Shown: one piece after another, positions 1-12,048 of the stretch
Layout: every line of letters starts with the position of its first letter
Numbering within the stretch: position 1 is the stretch's first letter
Origin: Phascolomyces articulosus
Taxonomy: Eukaryota > Mucoromycota > Mucoromycetes > Mucorales > Lichtheimiaceae
Length of the DNA: 64,000 bases
Reading direction: 5' to 3'
Assembly (NCBI GenBank): GCA_025677815.1
Contig: JAIXMP010000014.1
Span: forward strand, 868,001-932,000
The notes under the pieces: model-generated
The model's database searches: none
Told to the model about the DNA's origin: nothing
What the model saw: the letters and a program-made list of their open reading frames with translations, nothing else
Program-made: the position numbers and the translations under genes

Positions 1-1942
1 TTTTTTTCTCATACATTATTGACGTTTTTAACTATCTCGACAATAACCAATCATGCAGCCTTATTTACGGGTATGAATGTTTCCAATGAAATTGCCACTA
101 TTCTATTGAATGCCAATGCTTCTGGCGTGGATGCCTATATGAAGAACCCAAAAGGTGATTTTGGTTACATTGAAGTTTATAGCATGACCTATATTTCAAG
201 TAATCAAATCTATACATTCCAAGGCGCTGGTATTAAAACCTCAGGTCAATCCACCAAAGAATTTCATAAACAATCTTTTAAAATTAGTATGGACAAGTTC
301 AATAAGAATGCAACGGAAAAACCATTGTTATTTGGTCGTAGTAAAGTCAAACTTCGTGCTGAACCTACCGATATGACCTTTGCGTAAGTATCATTATCTA
401 TACTTCTCTCCCTTTTTTAAAAAAATATTATGATGACAATTACCGTAATTATGACTTAAATACAGACACAAATTATATATCTTCATTGGGATATTTTAAT
501 TAATGATGATGATAAATTATTCAATTCATCTATATTTATAGTCGAGAAAAACTTCTTTTGGATTGTCTTGCAGCAGCTGGTGCTGCCACTTTATCCGGTA
601 GTTGGACTCGACTTTTCATCAATGGAGAACCTTATGGGTTGTATTTAATGATTGATGACGCTACAACCCATTTCATTGATAATGCATTACATAGTGGCAA
701 TTATTCTTATCCTTATACTGGACCCACTTACAAAGGCAATGCTTTGAGTGACACCGAAGAAGCCAACCTAGCCTATGTAGGAGATGACCCCTCACTCTAT
801 TCCAAATACATTTATGACCCCAAAGACGATGGTGTTCTTGACTTGAACAAGACCAATGAAATGGACCCTTTAATTGGATTAACTAAACGTTTAGCTTCGA
901 ATGAAAAAATTGATTCTATTGTGGATCCACAACATACATTAATTCATATGGCATTCAATTTCTTGACTGGATCTTGGGATGGTTTTTGGTATCAGGTAAG
1001 CATAGTAGTAATCATTTATTATTTCTTCACATGGTGTGTTTATATTCCAAATAATTATAATTTTTCCCGTTATTTCTAATAATAATAATAATACCTTATT
1101 ATCATTCTTCTCATTTCTTGTATGTGATTTATTGTAACGTTACTCGAAAACACAACCACTTATTATCAAAAAAATACCCCTTCCATACGTTCGTCATCGT
1201 TCATCATCCAACAATAATCAATGGTGGATATTTTTAGGCAAGTAATTATTATATCAATCAAAACACCCAATCGAATCAATGGACTGTGATTACTTATGAT
1301 TTTGATGAAACGTTTGGCAATGATGCTCCACAAGGCATGATGACCGTGCCTTATACTCAATTCAAAAAATCGGGCAATATCACGCGACCCTTACAAGATG
1401 CCTTGATACAAGGCTACACGGCTGATTTTGAACAAATCCTTACCACACTCGTCAAACGATTTTTTAAACCAAGTGTAATGCAACCTATCCTTGGGGCATG
1501 GGAATCCATGTTATTGGAAGATATTACGTGGGATCGTACTGCACCTTCCATGGTACGTTCGGATTTTACAGAGACAAAATCTTATACCGTTCAAGACTTT
1601 ATTGTCAATTTGAATACTACACAAAAAGATACGATTGGAATATTGGATTGGATTACAGGTCGTTCTGCAGCTGTATGTCAACAATTAAAGATCAATGATA
1701 CAGATGTGGGATTACCCATCTTGGGTCATTATATGGGTGGTGCTTATGGTGATGGTGCAGTGATTTATCCTGGTCATCCAAGAGATAATGAAAATCATGG
1801 TCAAGGTGAAGGAACCGGTACTAGTGGTACAGATACAGGTGGTACGACGAGTGGTGTAAGCATGATCCTTCAAAAACATACATGGAATTGTCCTGCATGC
1901 ATATGTTTGATTTTTGCCACAATTTTTACCCTATTTTTTTAA
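1..1942 (+). CDS. cotH: CotH-family protein, GPI-anchored, 5' end outside the window
   Basis: Exons about 1-383, 542-995 and 1238-1942, all GT-AG and phase-consistent (A|R and Q|A junctions). The frame is open from base 1, but the true exon edge may lie further in (an AG acceptor is possible at 57-58), and the start codon is upstream of the window. The middle carries the CotH signature region: an inserted-hairpin segment ending GLYLMIDD, and later TYDFDETFGND, which resembles the acidic metal-binding motif of this atypical kinase fold. The C-terminus has a Gly/Thr/Ser-rich stretch (TGTSGTDTGGTTSG), then a short polar spacer and a hydrophobic tail ending CLIFATIFTLFF, which is a GPI-anchor signal layout. 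In Mucorales, CotH homologues are cell-surface proteins of spores and hyphae and some bind host receptors; which paralogue this is cannot be told from a fragment. Family call is firm; role in this organism is inferred. Confidence 0.85.
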
Positions 1943-2382
1943 ACTTTGATGGAGGATCTCCCACCCCCCGGACCTCATCTCTCTCTCTTTCATGTTGTCA
2001 ACTAATGTGTTATAATAATAGTATTCTGTTTATCTCCTTAAAAAAGAACATTCTTACTTGTAAAGTTTTTCTCTTTTTTCCTTTCATTTTTCTTTTGAAA
2101 ACCAATAATTCATCCCACGTTTTTCTTTTGTTTGTCATCCATTTCATTCGAATTATGTATGTGTGCATTTTTATTTATTTATTTTTTTTCCTAAAATAAA
2201 TTGTTCATTTTTACATCATTTATCCAAAAAAGAATTTGAAAGGAAAACCCTCAATTCTCCCTCTCCACCTGCCCCCCAAAAAAAGATACAAGTAACTATA
2301 ATAATAGTACATAAATATATGTCATGTGTATAAATTTTTATATATTTTTAAAAGGTCTAAATTATTTGTATTATTGTTATTA
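1943..2382. other. convergent 3' intergenic region
   Basis: About 440 bases between the CotH stop and the stop of the minus-strand GLTSCR1-domain gene. It is AT-rich with T-runs and holds the 3' untranslated regions of two converging genes. I see no coding sequence or RNA gene here. Confidence 0.6.
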
Positions 2383-4613
2383 TTATTTGGAAGAGGAAGA
2401 GGAAGAAGGTTGCGTGGAAGGTACAAATAATTTGTTATCTTTACTATGTTGTTCAATTAAAGCAGCTAGTTGTTCCTTATTCCCTAATATTTGTTGCATC
2501 TCCGGTGGTAATTGATTATATTGGTTTTGGAATTGTGGATTTTGTAAAAGTGCTGTTGCTTGAGCAAGTCCATTCGTCCTATTGCCTATGAGTCATTAGA
2601 AAAAACCAAGTCAAATTCAAATGAGTATGATGGATAATACAATTCTACACGGTCATAATATATATATATATATATATATAATGAAGTAGATGGTATTTAT
2701 ACCTGGAGATACTGGAGAGGAAGTATTTTGTGCTTGAGTTTGAGCTTGCGCTAGTGCTTGAGCTTGTCGTTGAGTTTCGGCTTGAGCTGCTGCTGCCGCC
2801 GCTGCTGCAAGTCGTTGTTGTTCTTGTATACGAATCATTTCTTGTTGAAATGCTGCTTGTTCAGCGGCTACACGAGCTTGTTCTTCTGTCAATCGTTGTC
2901 GTTGATCTGCTAATATGTGTCGTTCAAGTAATATTCGTAATTGTTTTTCTCCACCACCCTATCATTGGACATAAAGAAATATAAGTATAAAACCATATAT
3001 ATGTGTGCATTTTTTTTCCTTGAGTGATTTATCCACCTTATCCACACAAAACCTACCGTTGCAATTTTAACACTAATGTTGGAAAATTTTTCAAATAATT
3101 CGGCTTGTGATTTGAATATATCCATGGTTGCATGATCTAATGAAAAAAGAGTCAATTTCAAATCACTCTATAATAATAAGTATGTCACCGGTTTTTTTTT
3201 TTAAAAAAAAAAAGAGATGTATACCTTGACGATCCTGTGGTATCTTGTTAATATCCAAATCTGTTTTAGGGTACTGATAGATATGGTATGGAAGTAACCT
3301 CTTTATAACATCATCTTTGGATTTGAATGGTGTTTCATAATCCGGATTAAGAACAGCTTCTCGATCTGACATCATTGATTCATAAATTCTAAATTTTTCA
3401 AAACCATTCTCTTATTAGTAAAATCAATCTTCTAACACTCATCCAGTCCAATCCTTCTTTTTTTTTTCTTATCTTTAATAACTTTCTGTCATTTCTCTCT
3501 CTCTGTTACCTTTTCTTTATTTCCTGATGATGTTTCTCTTCTTCTGGAAGTCTCTTGGCAAGAATGGATTTAGGTAATGTAGGAATAGGTGGTTTATTCA
3601 GTGATCCACCAGTACCACCTGCAGTCGCAGCTTGTGCTAACTGTTGTTGAAATGCAAGTAACTGTTGTGGATTCAACATCGGAGGTGGAGGAGGTACTTG
3701 AGATGATGAAGAAGGTGTGAGAGGAGGAGGGGGTGGTGGTAATTGACCCATACCAGGTGGAAGTGATTGCTGTTGTTGTATTTGTGGTTGTGATTGTTGT
3801 TGCGGTTGAAATTGATGTGAAAACTGTGATTGTTGTTGAAGTTGATTCATTTTTTTCTTTGAATATTTACCCGTTTTGACATATTTTCGTGTTGTCTTGA
3901 CTTCCGTATTAGGACGATGATTTGGATCCATTTGTAATTGTAATAATTGTAATTGTTGATGATGTTGTTGTTGACGTTGTTGATCTAATTCATATTCTTC
4001 TCGTAATTTTCTAGCTGTTTCTTGTAATGCATCCGATTCTGCTGTATTCATCATCATCATTTGTTGACCAGGGAAACCAGTATTATTACTACTACTACCA
4101 CTACCAGCAGCAGCAATAGGACTCATGGTTCCCATGGGTTGTAAAGGAGCAACAGCAATACCGTTTTGTTTAGGTGCAATCGTTTTTGCTTGTGGTTGTG
4201 CTGTATTGTCTGTATTGGTGTTTCTAGCTGCTGCTGCCATGGTGGCTGCATGAAGTTTTTGTATTTCTTGCATAAGTTGATCCCGTTGTTGTTGATTAAT
4301 CGATGCCAAGTTCATATTATCTGGTAATTTATAAATGATTTGATCACCTTTCCTCAACATAATGACTTTAAGTCCTGCCAATGTCAGTTGGGTAATAATT
4401 TCTTCATCAGCAGCTGTTGTTGTTGTCGCTGCTGTCGTCGATGTATTATTATTATTTTCTCCATTGATCTAAATATTAAAATTAATGATGGATGAGCATC
4501 TATATACATGGAGTGTTCGTGTATCTCTTTGATCGCGTTCGTGTTTTTTTTATTAGAAGCTGAGCTTTATTATATACCTGTGGATTGGATTGGTTCGACT
4601 CGTTGTTGCTCAT
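2383..4613 (-). CDS. GLTSCR1/BICRA-domain protein (predicted SWI/SNF-associated)
   Basis: Six exons read on the minus strand: 4613-4578, 4468-3510, 3388-3225, 3136-3057, 2958-2703 and 2585-2383. They sum to 1698 nt, a 565-residue protein. Residues from about 330 to 440 hold the conserved GLTSCR1 region: a helix, then NPDYETPFKSKDDVIKRLLP and YHIYQY, followed by an amphipathic block. The preceding ~300 residues are Gln/Pro-rich low complexity (poly-Q, PPPPP), and the C-terminal part has an Ala/Gln coiled coil (EEQAR to QTQAQ). In animals this domain defines BICRA/BICRAL, subunits of the GBAF (ncBAF) chromatin remodeller that bind BRD9; fungi carry short relatives of less clear role. The first ATG sits upstream of a 36-nt first exon. 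Nuclear chromatin function is inferred from the domain only. Confidence 0.78.
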
Positions 4614-5510
4614 GGGGTATGCTTATCATTGTATAAAAAAAATAGAAAAAAATATAAATATAAATAAACCTCACTCTATGAACACACACTTGTAAAAAAG
4701 AGGTTTGTTTCAAATAAAAAAAAAAAAGAAGAGTAACCAAGTTCACAGTCTTTTTTTTTACCTTTGGGTTGAACTTTTTTTTTTCGGGCGTGGTTTGCCG
4801 ACTGGTTTTTGGTTCAGTTTTTTTTTTGCGTTAGAGAAAAAAAAATGAGTCCCAGAGTGAGAACCCACACAATCTTACGAACCCCAGCTTATTAAAAAAA
4901 AGGCTTTTTCGAAATCGGAAAATTATTCATCCCAAGTGGAATTTCTAATCCAATAATATCACTTGATTATGCAAATCATTGTTAACAGCAGAAAAAAAAA
5001 AAAAAAAAAAAAAAAAGAGGTTACTCATCTACATCCACATCCTGCTTTCCTTTTCCTTTAGGATTATTAACCTTGTCAATATCCAAACTGATGATCACAC
5101 AACGGAGTTTTACGTAATAGGTGATGCTTATATATCGAGATAATACTTTTTAAAGCCACATTCCCTTCTGTTATACATTATGCAACACACCTCGTCGGTT
5201 CCTTTCAATTTGCATAGGTTGCTATAATAAATTATATAGCTATGGTTTGAAGAAATAAAAGTTTTGTTTAATGCATGGATAATAATACTAAGGAATCATA
5301 TACTCTTTTATTTTTGCACGGTGAATTTTGTTTGGATTTAGCACCATAATGAGCAAGATGTTATAAAAAGTAATTGAATGATAATAAAGTGAATATGGGT
5401 AGATACGAAAAATAAACTATTTTTTAATGCTTTCCAACCATATGAAAAGAAATAGCATTATAAAACTGGCTGGATTCCACCTTCTTGGTAATAAGTCGTG
5501 ATTCTTGTTT
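4614..5510. other. intergenic, includes promoter side of the GLTSCR1-domain gene
   Basis: About 900 bases upstream of the GLTSCR1-domain gene and downstream of the next minus-strand gene. Many T- and A-runs are present, including an A tract at about 4992-5016. No open reading frame with coding character is visible. Confidence 0.5.
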
Positions 5511-6503
5511 TCATTGCTCAGCTGATTGTTCCAATTGTTGTTTTGTCATTTGAAGTATATGAAGACGTAAACGGAGGTCCGTAATCTTTTCTTGCATAAG
5601 ATTTTCCAAGGATGCTACATTATCACTACATTATTATATTTTTCGATGATTACTCTTGATTTTCCTTTAAGATCCCATCATTCATTGGTTCAAACAAATC
5701 TATTTATTACTTTATGCCTTTTGTATTCATAGGATGAGGTTCTGGTTCTAATGATGTCTTTTCATCATCATAGATATTTCTTAATATCATTATATTTCGA
5801 TTCTTAGTATAACAAATAACAGCAGAAAAACCATTTCTTTTAACCTTCATCGATATAAAATGTGACGCTTTAAATTTACGTACCTACTTGATATGCTCAT
5901 TTGACCATTGGTATTTCGAAGACAGTCATTAAATGATTTGATACCCTCATCCAAACGATGTCGAGCTGTATATGAAAATATATAATATGGACTGTCATCT
6001 TCAGCTTTACTATTATCTATGTCTTTTGTTTTGATATATAGCGTAATGTCACTTTATTCGTTGTTTACCCTGATCTGTAACTGGAGCTAATTCAGGAAAC
6101 ATGCTTGCCACGTCACTCAAGATAGATGTCATTTCTTGTTGAAGATGGCGTAAATCACACATGATCTCAAAACTATATATGTAATAATTGTGTTTCATAT
6201 AAAATAAAAAGCATATCAATGAACATGAATTATTTGCCAGTTCTTTTTTCAATCATGAAAAATAATACGTTACTGTCGTTCTGTGTACGTGCGCTTTTTC
6301 TCGATAAGTTCTTGTGTCTGCATCACCGATTGTAAATGTAACATATGAAGCCGCTTGTCACTACCAAAACAAAACGAGATAAAATATCAATAAATGATAA
6401 AGATATTACGATAAAGGAATGGTTCATAAAAATAAGAATATCGAATATACATTTCATTGACGTCTTCATCAAAGGTTCGATCATGATCATTTATATTATC
6501 CAT
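5511..6503 (-). CDS. small coiled-coil protein, unknown
   Basis: Five exons: 6503-6451, 6360-6274, 6172-6069, 5965-5884 and 5625-5511, total 441 nt, 146 residues, every junction GT-AG and in phase. The protein starts MDNINDHDRTFDEDVNE. It is almost entirely helical heptad-like sequence (LHMLHLQSVMQTQELIEKKR, later ITDLRLRLHILQMTKQQLEQ), with a short break at FPELAPVTDQG. No enzyme motif, signal peptide or membrane segment is seen. Small multi-intron coiled-coil proteins of this sort are often subunits of kinetochore, Mediator or tethering complexes, but I cannot assign one. It lies 264 bp downstream of another coiled-coil gene on the same strand. I considered a single fused gene: no donor in the last exon of the upstream gene has a phase that joins cleanly to this first exon, so two genes are preferred. 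Confidence 0.68.
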
Positions 6504-6767
6504 TTCTTGGAGATAGGAAAAAAAATAAAAGAAGAAAAAGTAGATGAATTTTTATTATTTGCGGTGGATTATTTTTTATCCTTGATATGATTATTTTTTG
6601 TATTGATTAATAATTTATCAATGGTAATTTGTGAATAATTATAAGAATGCATTCACATGGTATTTCGTGTGATATATATATATATATACAAGCGATGGTT
6701 GTCAATGTGTAAATATGTTTTTAATATATTTTTTTTACATGTCACAACGCTTCTTACATGAATAAAA

Positions 6768-7751
6768 TCAATGATTATGCACATTCTTATTTGACTGCAA
6801 AATCTGTACAATTTTTTGGATGACTTTGTAAAACTCGAATTCAATATAGTTGTTGAAGGAGGCATTATCAAGAAGCATATCCATCTTGGATTTAAAAGCT
6901 GATGCAAGCTGATCCCTTTTTATTAAAAAAAATATATATATAAGCATTAATGTCCATCCATTCTTATCATAGTATATAAAATTGCTTTTTTTTATCAATT
7001 GGCAAGAAAAAAAACTCATATTTACAGTTCGTTGATGAAATGCTCTTCTTCAATGGGTGTTCCTGTAAGACTGCAATTGTAATTGTCGAGAATCTTTTCT
7101 AGACATTCCATAACGTCCGACATTGTTTCATGATCTAAATCATAAATTCATGGCGTTATAACATATATGATTATGAGATAAGAATAAATCACCATCTACA
7201 ATGATAATTCATAATGCCTTTCTCCCTTTTTTTGTATACGACAGTTTATTTTTTTTCCCTTTTCATAGAATTGTTATAATAATCCTACATTTTGCATAGC
7301 ACTTACGTTGATGGAGACGTTGCTGATGTTCGGTACGGATACTTTGAACCTTATTATAACTAGAGGGTAATGACGTGTTATCATTAGAAAAAATGTATAA
7401 AAGGAGAAAATTGCGTGTACATGTTTGCTTGATCATGACGATTTGAATTCATAATAAACATACGTTTCTTGAAGATCGTGTATCATATTCATGATCCGTT
7501 GATCACGTTCTGCTGTTGGTTCTTTTTGATCTGGGCTATTGTTTGGTAAAGATGATAAAGATTCAAGTTGGATATTTTGTAACCGATTGACTCTATAGAT
7601 ATAATATATATGTAATGTTATAAATATATATACATTCATGAGCTTTTCTATTATTATAGATGGTACAAAAAAATATAAAATAAATCATTATTTACACATC
7701 ATCCATAGGCCCATCCCCTTGTGGATTACTGTTCTCATTTTGTTGCGTCAT
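6768..7751 (-). CDS. coiled-coil protein, unknown
   Basis: Five exons: 7751-7696, 7592-7464, 7359-7307, 7134-7026 and 6915-6768, total 495 nt, 164 residues, all phases consistent. The first donor is read as GT|GTAAAT; the alternative GTGTAA one dinucleotide earlier breaks the frame. The N-terminus is polar (Asn/Gln/Pro), then VNRLQNIQLESLSSLP. Helical blocks follow (RIMNMIHDLQETYNKVQSIR, MSDVMECLEKILDNYN, LASAFKSKMDMLLDNA) and it ends IQKIVQILQSNKNVHNH. There are no catalytic motifs. It may belong to a helical complex subunit family (kinetochore, Mediator or spindle-pole type), but nothing decides this. Same strand and close spacing with the next coiled-coil gene. Confidence 0.65.
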
Positions 7752-8507
7752 GAAAATTAGAGAGAGAATAACAAAGAAAGGGAATGCAAATTTGACAAAT
7801 AAATCCATTGATCTTCTTTTCTTTCCAATTTAAAATTACCCAATGACTGACGTGTTGTTATCACCACTTGCCAGAAATGAAATGATGGATTGCATATATA
7901 AATTTGTTTAAGAATTCAAATTCCCTATTCTTATTGCATAGTAATAATATGTGTAATATTTTATTTCATCATGATCTAATTTCTCCCAAAAAAAGAAGTG
8001 TTCAACAAAAGCGCAACACCACTTTGGATGAGTATTCCTATATTATCATATGTCATCTCACAAAACGCTTCTGCCTATTACTCGTATAAAACTTTGGTTC
8101 TTTTTTTTTTTTTTTTTTTTGCTTCAGAGGAAGACTGTCGAATATTTTCCATTAGTTTGTCATCCAATGACGGCAACAACACCTATTAAATCATCGAACT
8201 AGATCATTTTTTTTTAGGAAGAATAATAATACTTGGCTGATTTTCTATATAGGTAAGGCATATCCATTGGAAGATGAATGAGCAGATGCATAGGACGTGT
8301 CAAAAAGGCATAATAAATTAAAGAAAGCACTTTTTCATAATATGTCATCAATAATAAAAAGAGAGCCCAACACTTTTATCTTTCACATGAGCTTATGGAC
8401 TTATGGTTATATGCTCTAGAGACTCATTTGCAAAAACCAGACTATGAGTAAAACTAGAGATCTTAAGATGACCAATCAATTCAGGTCAATCAATAGGCCA
8501 AAAAAAA
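7752..8507. other. intergenic, AT-rich
   Basis: Holds the promoter of the coiled-coil gene that starts at 7751 and a 20-base T tract near 8100-8120. No gene is seen. Confidence 0.5.
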
Positions 8508-9868
8508 TTACTCTATTCATGATGCAGTAGTAGAATAATGGACGTTGTAGCTCAATAATAATAAAAAATAATAGTTTGGAGTGAAAAAAAAATGCGCATA
8601 GTTATGCGATAGACATAATTTAAATAGTTACGCTGTATAAAAGAGATGGGCTCAGACATAACCTTAAAATTTCCTGACTGAGATATATTAAAAAATTTGC
8701 AGAAACCCACAATTAGGAAATTGACCAGGATAAGCAACTTTCGGACACAAGTTTCTAAAATTGACATGCGCTTCGGTACCTCTGCTACATTATAAAAATT
8801 TAATAAAATACATAGACATCTCAATCTTGACATATCAAAAAAAGTTAATCGTTTGGTTCCTTGTTGGTGTTTTGTTTATAATACACATACTTGACGTTAC
8901 TATTATTATTATTGATGTTATTATATTGATTTAACTGCAACCTAGCAAGTATATAAAATAATAAATAACAGAGATGATGAATCTCGATGTATAAAAAAGG
9001 ATCAATCGTTGATTCCATATGGTTAGTGATTTGTTTATTTGTATGAGTGGCGCTGTTATATACAAAGCCTACAGGTATTATTAATAAGTATTGAAGCATA
9101 GTGTCATTGTTTCTCTCTCTCCCATATATGTTTACTTGCCAACAAAATAATCTGTTTTTTATATACGAATTGATATGCTTCTTCTTCCCATACCACACAA
9201 GCATTACAAGACGACAATATAATTAACATTTCTTTATCTTATTGATAGGTTGCTCCAATGGTATATTAATATTTTATTTCTACGACTGTAGAATTCATAT
9301 ATTTGAACACTCTATCGATTCTAGAAACTGCATCATTTTTTCTTTCTTTGTCTTTGTTTCCAAAATTCACGTTCTTGATGATTTTGACGAACACTGCCCA
9401 TTTTTTTAATCCTATTGAATAAATACTTTGTTAAAATTATAAACAAACAATCTTGTCCAATCATATTCAGCTGTCAATCGCAACGTATATGTTTTTGAAT
9501 CCTGTTATTAATAATGGGATGATATTTGCAATACAACAGTTTGCCCGTGACGGAGTGATTGGAAGGTAATATAAAAGCACCAGTCCTTGAAAGGTGGATG
9601 CTAAAATAATTCTAGTAACAAAATCATCCAACTCATTTATGATCGTACATATCTCAACTACCTTATTTGAATCGTCAATTTGAAACTTGAACTATCTCTC
9701 TATTATTATGCTGAAACATGTGTTGTTGTAAATCTAATTCTTCGGCCAGCTTTATGATCAGTGTGGATTATTAGTACACATACTTTCAAGTTTCAAAGCT
9801 TTATCCTTTTTTTTTCTGACAAGTTCTTCTTGATATATACTATTGTTGGTGGAGATCGCTGTTATTAT
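8508..9868. repeat. dispersed repeat, copy A (uninterrupted)
   Basis: About 1.36 kb that recurs in copy B (10913-13602). The left part (8508-8730) matches 10913-11140, a middle part (8731-8800) matches about 11973-12050, and the right part (8815-9868) matches about 12530-13602. By eye the right part is above 90 percent identical, with mostly single-base differences and small indels. Open frames in it are short and not kept intact between copies, so it is not an active gene. On the minus strand near 9750-9680 a short coding-like run (KLAEELDLQQHMFQHNNREI) is visible and then breaks. Either an unclassified mobile element or a segmental duplication; the family is unknown. Confidence 0.7.
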
Positions 9869-10912
9869 AGAATGGAACATCAATCTTTTGCACCTGATTT
9901 GCAAATCAACAGAAAATAAAGATAAGGAATCCCGCAAAAAACCACCAAACTATCAAAAAAAAAAAAAAAAAAGGACAGCTCTTTTTAGTTGCTATTTGGC
10001 AATTATTATTGCCAACAACAGCAAGCAACAACTTTATTCAAGGAAAGTACCTTTCTCTTCTTTTTTTAAATGTGCATTTAAACTTGAATTTTTAACTGAC
10101 TTATCTCTTTATATTCTTTATTAAGCAACATGACACAACGCAATCTACCTGATCCGTTCATTGTTTTCAACAGTTGGTCTTTACTACTGTATACAACCAG
10201 TGGCTCATATTGGAACTAAAGCAAATTTAGTTTCAATGCGGGAAATAATCTCTCTTGCGTAGAATTTTTTTTTCTCTTGGAATGGCCATATTCTTGATTA
10301 TTCCATTGAGGTTAACTGTCTCTAAATGGCTGGGGGGAGTGGTTTTCTATTTGTCTTTCGACGGATTGTATGACCTGCTTCTTCCCATTGGATACAAGTC
10401 ACTGTGTGTCGTAAAGGACATTCACCATGGAGTTTTCGATTGAGTTGGATTGTAATGGGGTAAGTGGAGATAAAGTGGGGTGAACATGGTTTAACATGAA
10501 CAAGTAAAAAGAGATTTAGGCTCTAATAGGATGCATAATAAAATGTATCATTAGAGAATGGTACCGGTTCGATTGAGTTCTAAGAAAAGACAGACGATCC
10601 GACACACAAGCTCTTATCGATGATAGCATAGCTACTGACGACCTACCCGATTTATATCTTAGTGTTCACAAGAAGAGAACTTTCTCCATTCGTGAGAGTG
10701 TCTTTCTTGTGGATGATCATGAGGGGCATCTCTATGGATTCTTTTGCAAGTTCTGCCATAGCTGGGGGACCATGACGGATAGTGACTTTTGCACCTTGGA
10801 ACAGCATTCCATGCGGAATGTTTGCGATTGAGTTGGGATATTATTGGGTTGTGTGTGTCAATAGGGTCGATGATGTGATGATTTAACTATTCTTCTTTTT
10901 TATATACAAAAG
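9869..10912. other. spacer between repeat copies with short coding-like relics
   Basis: About 1 kb between the two repeat copies. Two coding-like stretches both end shortly after a TTCGATTGAG/TTGCGATTGAG context. One is 10255-10443 (ends KDIHHGVFD, stop). The other is near 10698-10830 (VFLVDDHEGHLYGFF, then CKFCHSWG, ending MRNVCD, stop). They look like related, decayed protein 3' ends of a mobile element. No intact gene is present. Confidence 0.35.
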
Positions 10913-11140
10913 TTACTCTATTCATGATGTAGTAGTAGAATAATGGGCATTGTTTCTCAATAATAATAATAAAAACAATAGTTTGGAATGAAAAAAAAAT
11001 GCGCATAATTATGTGTGATAGATAGACATAGTTTAAATATTTACGCTGTATGAAAAAAATGGGCTCAGACATAGCCTTAAAATTTCCTAAGTCCACATGT
11101 TCAAAAATTTCCAGAAACCCACAATTAGGAAATTGACTAG

Positions 11141-11972
11141 TGTAATCCTCGATGATTACCACTCTCCTCTTCCTTTTTATATATATTTATTCCCATTTAT
11201 TTCATCTTTTTATATATTTTATCCTATATTATTATTATTATTATTATTATCAGTACCTTTTTATTTTTATCATTATTTTGTATTAGAAAATAGCAGTGAA
11301 ATCTATAAAGCCAAAGGCCTTTTTTTCCATTCGCGCAACCAACTTATTGATTATGCATCCGTTCATAATTGTGTAACCTTCATATTGTTCCTGAATCGGA
11401 CCTTAATATCCAATATTGAGACTTTTAATTGTGAAATGATGTTACTTCTTAGTCATACTCTTACCTTCTAGTTTACTCCATCACTTTCGACATTATTCTC
11501 TATTACCAAGAATCTTAGCCAACCAATAACCTTCTGTATCATTTATATATGCAATACGATTGGATATTATTCCTCGCCAAGTTGTCTTCAGCCAAGAATA
11601 ATCGGTTGCTGCAATGCTTCGGAAAAAGTATAAAAGGCCAGGATTTTTGAACTGAAATAAATAATTATCGAATATTTTATTAAAAGAATCAATTAACATT
11701 CTTATCCTTCGATCACTCAAATACTGAATAACCATATTTGTTTTATATTGTTGATACAATCACATCCACACAATTGCTTATCAAAAAGCCTTATTTTATC
11801 TAACCACTTGACCCAGTCAATTCACATCAAGTCTCTTCAATTTCTACAATAATTGAAGACCATTTTATTAAAAATATCATTGTAGTATACGTTAATTACT
11901 ACTGGTGCCCACCATACCAAACTACCTAAATCCGTAATCCGACTAAGTCCTATCTTAAAATTAAGGGTGACA
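11141..11972. mobile_element. candidate solo LTR (832 bp) inserted in repeat copy B
   Basis: The insert begins TGTAATCC and ends GGGTGACA (TG...CA, TGT...ACA). It is flanked by CTAG at 11137-11140 and 11973-11976; the flank can also be read as ACTAG on both sides. The related copy A is uninterrupted here (CCAG), so insertion with a 4-5 bp target duplication is directly supported. TATA-like sequence lies near the left end and a (TTA)n run at about 11227-11250. No reverse transcriptase or integrase is present, hence solo LTR rather than a full retrotransposon. Another short-target-duplication element type is possible. Confidence 0.55.
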
Positions 11973-12048
11973 CTAGGATAAATTATAGCTTTCGGATACA
12001 AGTTACTAAAATTGACAAGTGCTTCCGTACCTCTGTCACGTTATAAAA

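Noticed and set aside
1882..2199. 105-codon plus frame overlapping the CotH 3' end
   Set aside because: Alternative frame of the CotH tail and its AT-rich 3' untranslated region.
5511..7751. One single gene covering both coiled-coil models
   Set aside because: The last exon of the upstream model has no donor in the phase needed by the exon at 6503-6451, while the two-gene split is in frame throughout.
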